From: Metridium senile
Lineage: Eukaryota; Cnidaria; Anthozoa; Actiniaria; Metridiidae
Length of the DNA stretch: 64,000 bases
Direction: 5' to 3'
NCBI GenBank assembly: GCA_949775045.1
Contig: OX459097.1
Coordinates: 4,479,185-4,543,184, forward strand
Under the pieces are notes generated by a model. It did no database searches, had not been told where the DNA came from, and was given only the letters and a program-made list of their open reading frames with translations. This document shows positions 21,690-42,538 of this stretch, in pieces. Made by a program: the position numbers and the translations under genes. Numbering within the stretch: position 1 is the stretch's first letter; every line of letters starts with the position of its first letter.

Positions 21690-23395
21690 GATGCTCGTCG
21701 AAAATTAAACCAGATGCTTCTTTAAGTGGTGCCAAGGATTCATTAAATGACATAAACTGGTAAAAGTCTTATATGGATATGAATAATTAATATCAAAATA
21801 TCTTTAGTTGTTATTTCGGTTGTTGCATTTTCATCTTATCATCGTATTTAATGAAAGATTTGTGTTACATATGCAAGGACTTTGAAATCTTGTCAAGTCC
21901 GAATTGTAGGCCTTTCAACAATTTCCCATACACATGTTTCCATGATTAATAGCTGTCCGGGTCTTCGATTATTCACTATGTGTTAGTCTAAAAGGGCTTT
22001 AAAACCGGGAAGAATTTTGAAATCAGCAGGGCAATAGTTTAAAATGGTGTGAAATCAAATTTCATTTGAAATGTTCGAAGTTCTTAATTGCTCTCCGTTT
22101 GTGTAATTATGTTTTCTTAAGGACAATGTAGGTTGCTGTTTTCTTTTGTCTTCCATATTTCCATACGTTTTGAATTGCAATTTATTATATCTATATCAGT
22201 TCCAAGGACTTGGAACAATGAATAATTATAATCATAGTTCCAAGCCCTTGGACTCGGAAATAGATTTCAAAGTACTGTACAAGCTACTACACGTGGTACA
22301 AATAATACTCACTGATTGGCTGATGACCTCATGAATTATTAATTTATATGGGAAGTGTTCGTGTGTATGGGGTCCGTGTTTAATATTCCTCCTCTTGGCT
22401 GCTTCCCAGCCAGCTTTGTCTCAGGTCAAATATATCTTTTATCTAAGTTATTTAAGTTCTTTTATCTAGTAAACGCGAGTGATAGTATATCTTTCTAATC
22501 AGGACGTGTTAAGACACATTCCGGTCCTTGATGAATTAAAATGGCGTTTTGAATGAAAAATATGGAAATTATATCTGTACTTGTGTTTAATTTTTATCGA
22601 TCAACATGTAACTGTTATTTAGAGGATGAATATTTGATGAAACCAAACAGCAACGCCATTCTATGCTTGTGCAACTTATGTATAATCACAGCAACGAGTT
22701 TGAACGTAACTTGCCACTGTGTCAGCTAACACGGACAAACATTGTTTACTACCGGTAACCGGTATCTCATACAACTTATGATTTTGGTTGATTTCCTGTT
22801 TCTACTTTATAATTACTTTTGCATCCTGAATCACGAGATCATGTAATATCACGAGATCATGTAAGCGGGTGGCTTACCACAGAAAGCCCAAGTGGTGGTC
22901 TACTTTTCGGCGGGAAACTGACGCGTGCCGATATTTCTGTTTGATCGACGAAAGACAAAAATAAATTTAAACTAAGGAATTAATCATACGTAGAAAATTA
23001 TGTATTTAGCAGCAAACAATCCAAATCAAATAATACTAATATATTCTAGGCTGTATTGTTATAGTGTTATTATATTTTGGCGGGAAACTAACGCGCGTCG
23101 ACATACAGTTTTTTTGACTGACGAAACTGAATAAAATAAACTAAAGAATTAATCATCATTGTTTGTAGACAAAATTATGCAAATCAGCAAACAATCCGAA
23201 TAAGACATGCTAGCTTTAGGCTGTTTATTATTATAAAATTCACTTTTAAAAAATAGAAACTAAATAAAAAATTTTTTTTTTTGGTCCTGCCGATGAGTTT
23301 GTATTTTAGATTTGTATTGTTTGTATTGTTGGGTTTGGAGAGTCCTTTTAGAAAACCTAATTGAGAATCACTATTTGCAGAACAAATTGACCAAA
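21690..23395. repeat. segmentally duplicated block, copy 1
   Basis: Three collinear sub-blocks match a second place in the window: 21690-21850 with 44790-44950, 22365-22820 with 45040-45470, and 22860-23395 with 46405-46900. Shared landmarks include GGCTGCTT...CAAGCTAGTTTTGTCTCAGG-like sequence, ACGGACAAACATTGTTTACT and GCTTACCACAGAAAGCCCAA. No gene is recognised in it. It seems to be part of the tandemly duplicated unit that carries the factor B-like genes. Confidence 0.65.
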
Positions 23396-23413
23396 ATTAC
23401 TTGAATATATTTA

Positions 23414-23598
23414 GCAAATCGAATGTGGTTTAGCGTTGTCTGTACTCTTATCGACAACGATATTCGTCATGACAGTGGTCAAAATGTTGTGGACTCACGA
23501 CGCGCAGCGGAGTGAGTCAGTAACAAATTTTGATCACTGTCATGACGAATATCGTTGTCGATAAGAGTACAGACAACGCTAAACCACATTCGATTTGT
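23414..23598. repeat. foldback hairpin with GCGCAGC tip, family 1
   Basis: Near-perfect inverted arms of about 80 bp run from CAAATCGAATGTGG to CCACATTCGATTTG, with tip GACTCACGACGCGCAGCGGA followed by GTGAGTC. A partial arm copy (GTTGTCTGGACTCTTAT) follows about 700 bp downstream at 24303-24319, next to AACCAATCAGCGCGC. This is the same arrangement as at 2680-2989. Confidence 0.8.
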
Positions 23599-24569
23599 TT
23601 TTTACAACACAAACCAAAATAAATGTACAAAAAGTAAAATGTCAGTTAACGGACAAAAAATGACGAATTTGTCACGCATCGAACTCAATGGTTTCTCTTC
23701 AAGCTACGGAAAATCACATAATTTACGAAAATGATCTTTTTTCAGCCGGTAAAAAACAAATAAGCTTATTTTCATACAGAAATGCAGTGCACTGTTTGTC
23801 TTGAGAGACTGCTAATTGAAGTTAGAAAAGTACAAGAACGTCAAACACGGCCGATTAGCATGGGTTCTGGTGAAACGTTTTTGAAAATTTTCAAACAAAA
23901 TGCATTTTTAATACATTAAAACTGATCATATAGAAGATTACCAATATCTGATATGTCTAGCATTTGAACAACATTCTAAGCTTTTCAAATCAGTTTTGAA
24001 CGAATGGTATTGCTCGTCAAAAATGTAATTTTGAGCACGTTTTTGTTGAAAAGACTACAGAATTGATTGTGAGTGAAGATTTGTCGAAAAGACTTAAAAA
24101 TCGCATAAAATTAAAACGACAACAGCTCCATGACAGCATAGTTACATTTATTACAATTTTCTACTTACAGAAAAGGAATTTTCATTGATAGTTTATCCAT
24201 AAACTTCTTTTTAAAATCTTTTTTTGACGAAAAAACTTTGTGGATGACAAACTTTCCCTCAATTCCGCACGAGTGTTGTGTGACATGATGACGTGATCAC
24301 CGTTGTCTGGACTCTTATTTACCACGGTAAATCAACCAATCAGCGCGCGAGAATTCACACAAGTGTTGTAAAACAACAATTTTTTAGTGAAGGAGGAAAG
24401 TTACTACCGAGAGATGAAAATAGAGAAAAATTATAATAAAATAAAATTGAATAAAACATTTTATTTACACTGTAAATAGATAAATCGTCTAGATATAAAC
24501 ACTATACAGGTAGTCAAAGCAAGTTTACTGCGTTGCTGACTATGATTTATTTGCAGTAAGATCAGATAG
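23599..24569. other. no gene recognised; tail of hairpin family 1 plus duplicated flank
   Basis: Contains the partial arm copy near 24303 and, from about 24395, the block AATAAAACATTTTATTTACA...TAGATAAATCG. That block recurs at 39820-39895 and 47715-47800 and marks the duplicated flank of the factor B-like genes. Confidence 0.45.
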
Positions 24570-24789
24570 GAATTTAATACGCAAACTTCGAACGCTGACC
24601 AAAATTCAAGTTGCTCATTGTCTAAAATCGATCATGTGATATCATTGTATTTGACAATTACAACGCTCTTATCGTGATTTTATACAGTTTACGTGCACGC
24701 TTCGTGTGCACTATACAAAGTGGATGTAGAAATGAAATGATAGATTTAAAGAAATTAACGATCAGGAAGTTGAAAAATTTAAAAAGGGA

Positions 24790-25419
24790 ATAGACTATGT
24801 ACCACCAGAGACTTTGGAGAATATTCACAACACAATGGTTCTCCCGCACCTGTCTGGGATACTTGCGGTAAAGGTCTCCGTGAGCGCATGCAGAAAATAC
24901 AAATCGTGCTGCGCGTATTATAACCCGTTCTGATTATAAAATCAGATCCAGTAGTATTCTCCAGAGTCTCTGCTGGGATAATCTTGAAAACAGACGTTTC
25001 AAACAGAAAGTGGCAACCATGTACAAGATACTAAAAAATACCAATATGCCGAAATACTTATGTGAATTATTCCAAAATGTATCTTCGGTACATGATTATA
25101 TTATAATGTGCATGGTTGTCATTCAAATCTGACTTTACCACTTCCAAAAACAAATTAAAAAAAAAAACAGTTTTAAATATAGTGGAGTAGCTGCCTGGAA
25201 CTTACTCCCTCTATGGGTACGTGAATCAAACAACTATGTTACATTTAGAAATAATGTTAACAAGTATTTTTAATCAATTATGAAATATACTGTATTGTAA
25301 TTTCTATTGTTATTTATAATTATTGTATTGTATTGTAGCACGGCTCTCGGGAAGAGCAATTTTTATATGATGAGATACCGTGATTAAATATAGTTTTTAT
25401 TATTATTATTATTATTATA
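24790..25419 (+). pseudogene. CR1-like LINE 3' fragment with ATT-repeat tail
   Basis: The + strand encodes, with frameshifts, the C-terminal end of a non-LTR reverse transcriptase: RMQKIQ-like and ARIITRSDYKIRSSSILQSL segments, then WDNLENRRFKQKVATMYKIL, SGVAAWNLLPLWVRESNNY and a stop near 25271. The element ends in a TATTATT repeat at about 25396-25419, typical of CR1-type tails. It is 5' truncated and interrupts the dispersed repeat seen at 6055-6986. Confidence 0.65.
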
Positions 25420-26454
25420 AGCATAGGGGAGATTTGTATGAGCTTGCGCGACCTTGTCGACCTTGTTCGATAATCATCAAAGATGATTGGGTAATATTTA
25501 CCTTTTTTAATTTGTTTATCGTCGTTGTTTTCTTGCTTGGATAGCCGTAAATTAGCATTAGAAGCTTTTTAAGTCCTTCTTTTACATGGAGAATATATTG
25601 CTGTGCCAATAAGATGCCAAAAAAAGAGATATCTTGTTATATGTAACGCGAAAATGTTACTATTTCATAATCATTTATCTCAAAATCTAAACTAACTTCC
25701 CAAAATTTTATTGCAAAAATGCTTAGGCCATTTTTCATTGAAAGATAATTTCACTATCTTGATTTTAAAAAAAATGGGGAAATGTGATATTTTTGAAAAT
25801 ATTCATCGGTATACCATAGTCATCAGTATTTAACTGCAATGTTTTTCTTTTTCAAAATGAATCGAAAAATTTCCTCGTTCTTTGCCTAAATAAGTTTAAC
25901 TGAAGTGTTACAAATTATGTAGCAAAGAATGTAGTGAGATCGGGAAACGATTTATCCAGTTTTTTATTTTATTATTTTCATTATGCACTCATTCACTTCC
26001 TAATTTCATGATGATTTTTAAATTTTTTAGCTAATTTCCAAAACTTTTATTTCAGAAAACACCAGTCAGTTGACCGTCCTTTCATGCCATACTATTGATT
26101 TTAGTGGCAAAAATGGGGAAATGAGTCAAAATAGCAATTTTGTTATTGTATTACAGCGCCATTCGTACTATTACGTGACATCTGTGATGAGTACGCCGTG
26201 ACAACTTAATTAGTTGTTATTGTGAAATTTTGATTGACTGCAGTAACAATGCCTTTGCACCTTGGTAAACAATGGCCGCCTAATTATCAATGAAACGGGA
26301 AATTTGTTTCTGAAATTGTATAAATTACCTAACACTTTTTGACCATTCAAATTAAGTAAAAACTCTAGGGATTAGCAATTGCTGTCATTTAGCAATTGCG
26401 AATTTTTAATAGTTCAGCGGTCTAGCGCATGCTCATACAAAACTCCCCTCTGCT
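25420..26454. mobile_element. ~1.03-kb MITE, ends AGCATAGGGGAG / CTCCCCTCTGCT
   Basis: The left end AGCATAGGGGAGATTTGTAT followed by GAGCTTGCGC is matched in inverted orientation by GCGCATGCTCATACAAAACT followed by CCCCTCTGCT. The interior has no transposase frame. It inserted at the tail of the LINE fragment. The dispersed repeat it interrupts resumes at 26455. Confidence 0.65.
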
Positions 26455-26789
26455 ATAAATGGAGGCTTTCCAATTGCTATCAACCGACAAACACAGTGGG
26501 GATTTATAAAGATAAAACAATACAACTGTACATTTGAATCAAAACAATACTTTTTTGTAGCATTGTCGATATAGCTCTCAACTAATGAATGAACAAGTAG
26601 CGACACTTCTCAAAACAGAACCTGCACCAATAAATTGCAGAATTCCCCAGAGTTTGTTGATTTTGGAAATGCTAAGTTTGAAAATTGTAATTTGTGTGTT
26701 CAATTACAAGGCATATAAAACAAAATGACGCCTTTTGAGATTTGAGCCAGAATAATTCAATTTTTTCGTATTTTAAGTTTGTATATTAA

Positions 26790-26994
26790 AAGGGTTATAA
26801 ACCTCTAGCTCATGTTTTGTTGACGAATAAATGCACTTGCTGACTGCATAATGATATCGAAACTTCTCATACTGCACTCGCTGCACTCGGCTCCGCCTCG
26901 TGCAGTATTAAAATTTTCTATTCTCGTTTATTATACAGTCAGCGCATTCATTTATTCTCCAACAAAACACTCACATCAGTCTCTAACCCCTAAA
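26790..26994. repeat. foldback hairpin with GGCTCCGCC tip, family 2 (copy 2)
   Basis: Second copy of the hairpin at 6788-6986, with the same arms (GTTTTGTTGACGAATAAATG and inverse) and the same tip GGCTCCGCC. It ends the split copy of the dispersed repeat. Confidence 0.75.
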
Positions 26995-27461
26995 TAAATA
27001 CCACAATCTGTCAAGTCTTTATTTATAGGACGACTTTGGATTTTGGTATCCCACAGATTAGGGCAGAAAATATGCCCTAATCTGTGGGGTGCCAAGCTCA
27101 TAAAAACAATAGATCGTGTAACATAACTCTCGTTCTCCATTCGGATAATGACCACAACTTCGAGGCGGGGCGTCATAAGTATCATCATATCATTCAGCAA
27201 GAAAACTAAATCTATTTACGTAGCTTTTGAACTTGGTCAGAATACAACTATTTGATACAATGATAAATGGTGAATAATTCTCTGAAAAATAGTTACATAG
27301 GATGTGAAAAAAATGATTATTTTCTAGAACTATTTTTCTTTATTATACTGTAACTGTTTTTTAATACTCACTTTTTGACTCAGTTTGGCGTGCAGTGTTT
27401 TTAGAATTATTGTGAAAGTAAATTAATTGACCGACAAAAATCATTTTGTAAAACTAAACTA

Positions 27462-28080
27462 GACAGGCAGATAACTATTATACGAAATTATAGTATATCA
27501 AATATATTTTAGTTATTCTAAACTTGCCCCAGCCTAATACCAGTGCTTACAGGTAAATAAATACCCAAGCAAACAACTGAATAAGACAGGCAGATAACTA
27601 TTATACGAAATTATAGCATATCAAATATATTTTAGTTATTCTAAGCTTGCCCCAGCCTAATACCAGTGCTTACAGGTAAATAAATACCCAAGCAAACAAC
27701 TGAATAAGACAGGCAGATAACTATTATACGAAATTATAGTATATCAAATATATTTTAGTTATTCTAAGCTTGCCCCAGCCTAATACCAGTGCTTACAGGT
27801 AAATAAATACCCAAGCAAACAACTGAATAAGACAGGCAGATAACTATTATACGAAATTATAGTATATCAAATATATTTTAGTTATTATAAGCTTGCCCCA
27901 GCCTAATACCAGTGCATTCGGGTAAATAAATGCCCAAGAAAGCAACTGAATAAGACAGGCAGATAACTATATGAAATTATTATATATAAATATATTGAGC
28001 CTGCCCCAGCCTAATACCAGTGCTTACAGGTGAACAAATACCCAAGAAAGCAACTAAATCAGACCGGCAGATGCATGACT
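27462..28080. repeat. 123-bp minisatellite, five units
   Basis: Units start with GACAGGCAGATAACTATTAT at 27462, 27585, 27708, 27831 and 27954, an exact 123-bp period. The first four are almost identical and the fifth is diverged and shortened. Each contains CTTGCCCCAGCCTAATACCA and AAATAAATACCCAAGC. Confidence 0.95.
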
Positions 28081-28996
28081 AAATAATTATTATATTTATG
28101 AATCTACATCACTTTGATTTAGAACCAATATCTCTTTAAAATATCAAATAGGGCAGAATCCAATTGTTTGCCATTATACAATTGCCCATAAGCTACCATA
28201 ATAAACAAAATTGGCCGTCATGGCCTTGCAATTGATTTTTGCGCTGAAAAGTTGTCCGTCTTCCCGCCATAACTCTTGAGATCTCACTACTAAAATGCTC
28301 TAATCATCATGATTTTATGAATCGACTAAGCTTATAACTACATATATATCAATAACAAGTGGATACCATCATCTTTCAAGTTCTAGTTTGGATCCAATAA
28401 CCCTAAGAAAACAGCAAAACACGTCTCTAGTCGACCATCATCTTGCCTGTACGATCGACGAATACATAGAGGGTTTTGGCGGGAATTTTGTCATGCTTAT
28501 AACTGAGCTAATATTTCAGTTTAATCTTATAGAACTTTTGACTTTAATGACAACCTCCTGTCAACAAATACACTTCAAATGTAAATATCTAAATGAGATT
28601 AAAGTGATATCACATAGTCCCTGCTGAGAAATCCGAAGTCGTCCTAAGCTCGTCATCAAAGCAAATTCCATTTTTGTTCTTGTTTAATATTCGAAAACTT
28701 GACCTAACTATAATTATACCTTGCAATGAGCTTTTAGTTTGATCAATTTTAAGTTTGAATGTTGGGAATATAGCCGTAATCATGTTATCTTTGTAAACAA
28801 AATGTCTCATTTTGGAAGCAACGGGGTGATTGTTAACTGGGGCTCATCCAGGTCAACCAAAAATCCCTTCTAAAATATGTAATTTTTAATATTTTCATAA
28901 ACTAATATGCTTTCGAACTGCAAGAACTTTGTGGGTGTGTTATGAATGAAATGTATATTTTTTTACTAGAAAACACAGGACCGCATGTAATAGACT
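28081..28996. other. no recognisable gene
   Basis: AT-rich sequence with short open frames on both strands (28388-28627 + and 28610-28810 -). None has a recognisable domain or clear splice context. Confidence 0.45.
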
Positions 28997-29382
28997 AGGC
29001 CTGTCTTAGGTCCTAAAGTCGCCTAAATTGAGAAAACATGCCTTAAATCGCTCAGAAGTTAAAATCGTCTGAAATCGCATTAAATTGACCAAAAGTACTC
29101 CTTCTTTACCGTAATTGTGTTAAAGCATGTTAAGTTTCCTTATAATGCAGTGTTATTACAATACCAAGAGTAGTTTTGAAGGGATGAACAAGTGTCATGA
29201 TAGTAGTTATATAGTCAAATTTACAAAACTGCTCTTTTTCTAAAATGGCGCAAAGTCGCCTCAAGTCGCTTAAAATTGACTTATGTTGTGTCCCATTCCC
29301 TCGTATTTTTTTCTTAAAACACCTTAGGCCCTCATAAATTACATTAAATTACGGCGTCTTAATTACGGCCCCAGACAGGCCT
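28997..29382. mobile_element. 386-bp MITE of the AGGCCTG family
   Basis: The ends AGGCCTGTCTTAGGTCCTAA and TTACGGCCCCAGACAGGCCT are inverted. Subterminal AAATCGC/TTAAATTG-type repeats line both ends. The flanks TAGACT and TAAACC match at 4 of 6 positions, consistent with a decayed 6-bp target duplication. A 3.2-kb relative at 54146-57375 has an intact 6-bp duplication. Confidence 0.7.
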
Positions 29383-29514
29383 TAAACCCACAAGTGCTTG
29401 CTCGTTAACTACTGTTCAAATACGATTTCAGTGGAACTTCGTCCAATCCGCGAACATTTTATTCTTCACTACAACTTCTGCGAAGTTTTATATCGAGACA
29501 GTTTGCTTATATAT

Positions 29515-29780
29515 TAACTGTTAAAACAAGTTATGGAACAACATTTTACCTTTTAGAACAGTTAAGTCCTGTAGTTGTTGAGAATTACTTGAAATGCTAG
29601 TTGTTTCCTTTAGGACTATGCGAAGTGTGCAGAGTTCTGCCTTCTCAGAGGAGCGACGTTGAGAGAGATCGCCTAGCTTCACACACCCAATTTAATCATG
29701 TCGCATGGTGTCATTTATCATAACTCGTGATATGATTGGTCAGTTAGTTGACTTTGATAAGTTAACGTTCCGCATGCAAG
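29515..29780. repeat. duplicated block carrying the empty TTAA site
   Basis: The block from ACAACATTTTACCTTTTAGAA through GTCAGTTAGTTGACTTTGAT is repeated at 30128-30154 plus 34039-34245. In this copy CAGTTAAGTCCTG is uninterrupted; in the other the 3.9-kb element sits at the TTAA. Confidence 0.8.
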
Positions 29781-31459
29781 ACGCGTCTTTACTCAAATAC
29801 ACAATGGAAAAGCATTTATGTCCCGCAGTTCCATGTGCTTCCGTCAATTCTTGGAAATATCAATTATTACCAAAATCACTGAACTGTTCACAGTCTAAAA
29901 ATAACAATCGACTCGTCTTTGTTATTTGAACTGCTCACGTAACATTTTCGGTCGACCGAAATGATCATGTGGCATCACAGGTAGCCGAAGCTCACTATTG
30001 TGTTGATTTACTAAAGGATATATGGGTGCAGTACTTTTCAATCGATTTTTTGCCTTCAAATTTAATAAAATTCATATATTGACTGGTAAAAAAAAGTATA
30101 TATTGACTGGTAAAACAAGTTATGGAACAACATTTTACCCTTTAGAACAGTTAAGAGCGTTCCTCTGAGAATATCGACCATAGGTGTGCAAAATGCCCAG
30201 AAACCGAATTCCTCATACTTTGCTCAAAGATAGCCCTCGATGTCTGTATCACAGAAATAATAGTGAAAGTTTCAACAGATTGTTATTTTAGGAGAAATTC
30301 GACATTTTAGGTTTGAAGGCTTGATAAGGCGATTTCCCGGCATCACACGTACTCCGCGAGAAATGCATTTTCAAAGTGTAAACAAAATTGAATTTTGTAA
30401 CTGTATAGCTCTTTTAAAAGATCGATAAACACTTGTTATTTCAGCAGTAAAATAATTGTTTTTTATTTAGAATTGAAAATTTAATGGAATTTTGAATTTG
30501 ACCTAAATTTAGTCGATTTTCAATGCCTGAAAATAGCACAAATTGAGGAGTCAAAAAACCAACTTGTTACATGACTTTATGAAATAAACAAATGTTCCTG
30601 TGAAAGAGCATCCTTTTAGCTTTTAGAAAATGTAAAAACATTTTTGGGCTACTAGAATTTCGACATTCTAGAGCTCCTCGAAAAGGCATTGTGGACGCTA
30701 AAAATAGCATGTGTCACGGTGACGTGCGTGACATCGTGACACACAAACGTCTGATTAATTATGCTAATAAAAACATTTCAATGGATTTCTGTCACAATTT
30801 TAATGCATTTTAACCCTTTTTATTTCTTTAGAACAATATTTTGTATATATAGACATTTTATATAATTTTTGATACTTTTATTTTAGTATTTTATTTGTTA
30901 GGCATTGCCAAGTCCTCATTTCGTTTTGAGTAACATTACTAAATTAAGAAACGAAGCAATTCCGTAGAATTGAGGCTTCAAATATACACTATATCTATAC
31001 TTAAATATGTCTATAGTTAAAAACATTGGTAAAGTTTTTGAATTGAAATGAAATTAAAAGCAGCGCTGTGCTGTAAAAATAATTAGCTAAATATATGTGC
31101 ATAAATTTAATTCATTGTTCTGCTTCAATGATTTGAGCGTGACCTTTTATTTATAGTATCACTAAAAGTGTGCAATATTTTGTACTATTTGCCACTAAAT
31201 AGTGTTGATTAAACAATAGAGAGCAAAAGAATAACAAACAAAAAAAACATATAAAAAAAATGCAAAAAAAAAGAGAATTGAAGATAAAAGATAAACAATG
31301 AACTGAAAAGAACAACAATGTCCAGAGAAATAACGAAAATATGAAAATATAATAACGCATAATCGATCACCAAAGCTTGGTGAATGTCCGCAGGCATAAT
31401 GCCCTAAAAACAAAGCTAATTTCACCATACCGTAAGTCCTCTAAAAGCCACGTGGGGGC

Positions 31460-31560
31460 TTTTTATTTCAAGCTCGTTAGAGAGGGGGGCGGTTAAAGGA
31501 GAGGGGGGCAGTTAAAGGAGTGGGGGGCTTAATAGAGGGGAGGGGCTTATTAATTTGACC
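31460..31560. repeat. G-rich GGGGGGC(A/G)GTTAAAGGAG short repeats
   Basis: Three to four irregular copies of GAGGGGGGCGGTTAAAGGAG lie in the spacer of the TTAA element. Confidence 0.6.
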
Positions 31561-31867
31561 GGAAATTTAGATGATGATGATTTTTTAATCAAAATACAGT
31601 AGACAATCTGGAATAAAAACAAGTCATACATCACAAAAAATTGAAGAGTAGACCTAAGAAACACATGAGGTTTAAGATCATACAGCTGAAAATAAGGAAC
31701 AAGATTTTGTTTTTTGTTCCGTCAGTGAACTGACAAGTATTAGATAGAGCTACTACGGTAGAGTGATAACACTAAAAGTGTGCAACATAAATACTACTAA
31801 ATACTGCTAAATTATGCAAATTCTTTTGTTCTCTATTGTTTAATCAACACTATTTAGTGGTAAATTA

Positions 31868-32979
31868 CGGTGGCCCATAAATGTCACGGCAAAACTTTAT
31901 TACTCACGGCAAATCTTTTATTATTCACGACAAATCTGTTATTATTCACGGCAAATCTTTTATTATTCACGACAAATCTGTTATTATTCACGGCAAAACT
32001 TTCAGTTACTAACGGCAAAACTTACGAAAACAAAACTGAAGCTGCGGCATTCCTGTGTAAAATTCAAGATAGCGGATGAAGTAGTACCGTTAGTCTCCCT
32101 CGCAGCCGTTCTTAGTGTCGGGCTTCCTGGGGTAATGAAGTAGATGATCACGGCTCGAATCTTTGTTTTATAGAGGATACGGGTATGAAAAAGTTTTCCA
32201 TATGTTCAGAACGCAACTTAAGATAAACATGGGTCAAATTAGCACACTAAAAGAAAGCTGTAGCAGTACAAACTGCAATGTAACATTGAGTTCGAATCGC
32301 AAAAACTAAGAAACGCTACAATGTCAATTTGTAAAAGCGATGAACTGATAGCATTGACCTGGGCGTAGTGTGGGACTTAAAAATGTGAAAGAATAACCGA
32401 AACATTAAAAAGAAGGATGAAAAAGTGGAAAATATAATTAGATATATAATAAAACGAGTAATGTAAATAGATGAATGAAGTAATATGGAAAATGAAAAAC
32501 AAAAAAATTGGGCATGGATGGTGGAATATAGAATAATGGGAGAAGGAAAGAACCAGTAATAAAAAATATGATAAAAAATATAAATAAAAACAAAGAAGAA
32601 ATATATGGGTAAATGGGTTAAATAGAATAAAAAATAAAAAAAAAGTATTTTAAAAGACACTCATGAAATAAGCGGGGATGCATGGGAGGGGGAAGAGGAA
32701 TGGCGAAAATATGACCGAAAAAGGTGAACTATTATTGCTTTAAAAGCACGAAAAACAAGGATGGCATGGAGGAATATATGAAAAGGAAATGATGTGTGGT
32801 ATTGATATAAATTTGGTGTAAAAAATATAAAGTAAACAATAAAAAAATAGATATGTAAATAAATGCATGAATAGATGAATAAATAAATGATATGCCACGA
32901 GCAATAAAAGATTTGCCGTGAATAATAAAAGATTTGCCGTGAATAATAAAAGATTTGCCGTGACATTTATGGGCCACCG
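31868..32979. mobile_element. 1.1-kb nested non-autonomous element, ends CGGTGGCCCATAAATGTCAC
   Basis: The left end CGGTGGCCCATAAATGTCAC is matched at 32960-32979 by GTGACATTTATGGGCCACCG. Both ends carry tandem subterminal repeats of about 20 bp (CACGGCAAATCTTTTATTAT and its inverse). The flanking triplets TTA and GTA differ by one base, so the target duplication is uncertain. The interior is A-rich with no gene. It splits the right arm of the TTAA element and is therefore younger. Confidence 0.75.
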
Positions 32980-34798
32980 GTACCGTAGTAAATAGTACAA
33001 AGTATTGCACACTTTTAGTGTTTGTACTGTACCAGATACTATAAATAAAAGGTCACGCTCAAATTATTGAAGCAGAACAATTACATTTATGCACATATAT
33101 TTAGCTAATTATTTTTACAGCACAGCGCTGCTTTTAATTTCATTTCAATTCAAAAACTTTACCAATGTATTTTAACTATAGACATATTTAAGTATAGATA
33201 TAGTGTATATTTGAAGCCTCAATTCTACGGAATTGCTTCGTTTCTTAATTTAGTAATGTTACTCAAAACGAAATGAGGACTTGGCAATGCCTAACAAATA
33301 AAATACTAAAATAAAAGTATCAAAAATTATATAAAATGTCTATATATACAAAATATTGTTCTAAAGAAATAAAAAGGGTTAAAATGCATTAAAATTGTGA
33401 CAGAAATCCATTGAAATGTTTTTATTAGCATAATTAATCAGACGTTTGTGTGTCACGATGTCACGCACGTCACCGTGACACATGCTATTTTTAGTGTCCA
33501 CAATGCCTTTTCGAGGAGCTCTAGAATGTCGAAATTCTAGTAGCCCAAAAATGTTTTTACATTTTCTAAAAGCTAAAAGGATGCTCTTTCACAGGAACAT
33601 TTGTTTATTTCATAAAGTCATGTAACAAGTTGGTTTTTTGACTCCTCAATTTGTGCTATTTTCAGGCATTGAAAATCGACTAAATTTAGATCAAATTCAA
33701 AATTCCATTAAATTTTCAATTCTAAATAAAAAACAATTATTTTACTGCTGAAATAACAAGTGTTTATCGATCTTTTAAAAGAGCTATACAGTTACAAAAT
33801 TCAATTTTGTTTACACTTTGAAAATGCATTTCTCGCGGAGTACGTGTGATGCCGGGAAATCGCCTTATCAAGCCTTCAAACCTAAAATGTCGAATTTCTC
33901 CTAAAATAACAATCTGTTGAAACTTTCACTATTATTTCTGTGATACGGACATCGAGGGCTATCTTTGAGCAAAGTATGAGAAATTTCGGTTTCTGGGCAT
34001 TTTGCACACCTATGGTCGATATTCTCAGAGGAACGCTCTTAAGTCCTGTAGTAGTTGAGAATTACTTGAAATGCTATAGTTGTTTCCTTTAGGACTATGC
34101 GAAGTGTGCAGAGTTCTGCCTTCTCAGTGGAGCGACGTTGAGAGAGATCGACTAGCTTCACACACCCAATTTAATCATGTCGCATGCTGTCATTTATGAT
34201 AACTCGTGATATGATTGGTCAGTTAGTTGACTTTGATAAGTTTAAGACTAAAAACACCCAATATTTCAACAATGTTTTTAAAAATCCTAAATCCTTAAGC
34301 AATGGTGTACCAAAAACTCAAAACTACATTGTTTGCAGTGACTCAATGAAACATTGTGCAAGACAAAATTGATTTTAACTGCTTGATTTGCAGTTCGATA
34401 GTGAGCATACAAACTAACTTTTACATCAAAAGTCTCAAAATATCCAGATATATGGCGTTGTGCGAATCTAATTTGATCTAATATTTTTGCTATAATTACA
34501 AAATATTTTTTATATATACTGATGATAAAAGAATGAAAGTGAAACTAATTTACATGCTCGGTTGGGGCAAACCATATGAAGCTAAACCTGATAGTGGAAT
34601 GAACTCGCGTGTTTGTAAACTCAACTGAATTTGACTTTCAGACTACTTTCGGCCAAACTAAAATTCTACGTTCACAAAAGAAACGTCGACATTGATTCTA
34701 CTTTAGTTGTAAAGAGATTATATTGTACGTTATTTTTTAACTTTTAAATTTTCGATATTTCTAAATATATGTTTAGTTTCTTATTAATCGTTTTCTTT

Positions 34799-42538
<7,740 letters not shown>

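Larger units (their letters stand above)
30155..34038. mobile_element. 3.9-kb TTAA-flanked element with ~1-kb inverted arms
   Basis: The ends GAGCGTTCCTCTGAGAATAT and ATATTCTCAGAGGAACGCTC are inverted and flanked by TTAA at 30151-30154 and 34039-34042. The inverted arms run for about 1 kb each (30155 to about 31240, and back from 34038) with few mismatches. The right arm is split by the nested element at 31868-32979. TTAA targeting is typical of piggyBac, but no transposase frame is present and the ends do not show a standard piggyBac motif, so it is non-autonomous and its class is inferred. The empty site is visible at 29554-29576. Confidence 0.8.

Noticed and set aside
27462..28080. Regular 123-bp repeats that could suggest a CRISPR-like array
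   Set aside because: The whole unit is repeated with no unique spacers, and the context is an animal genome. It is a minisatellite.
31151..31428. Phe-rich hydrophobic frames resembling membrane proteins
   Set aside because: They arise from A-rich sequence inside the spacer of the TTAA element and appear in several overlapping frames.
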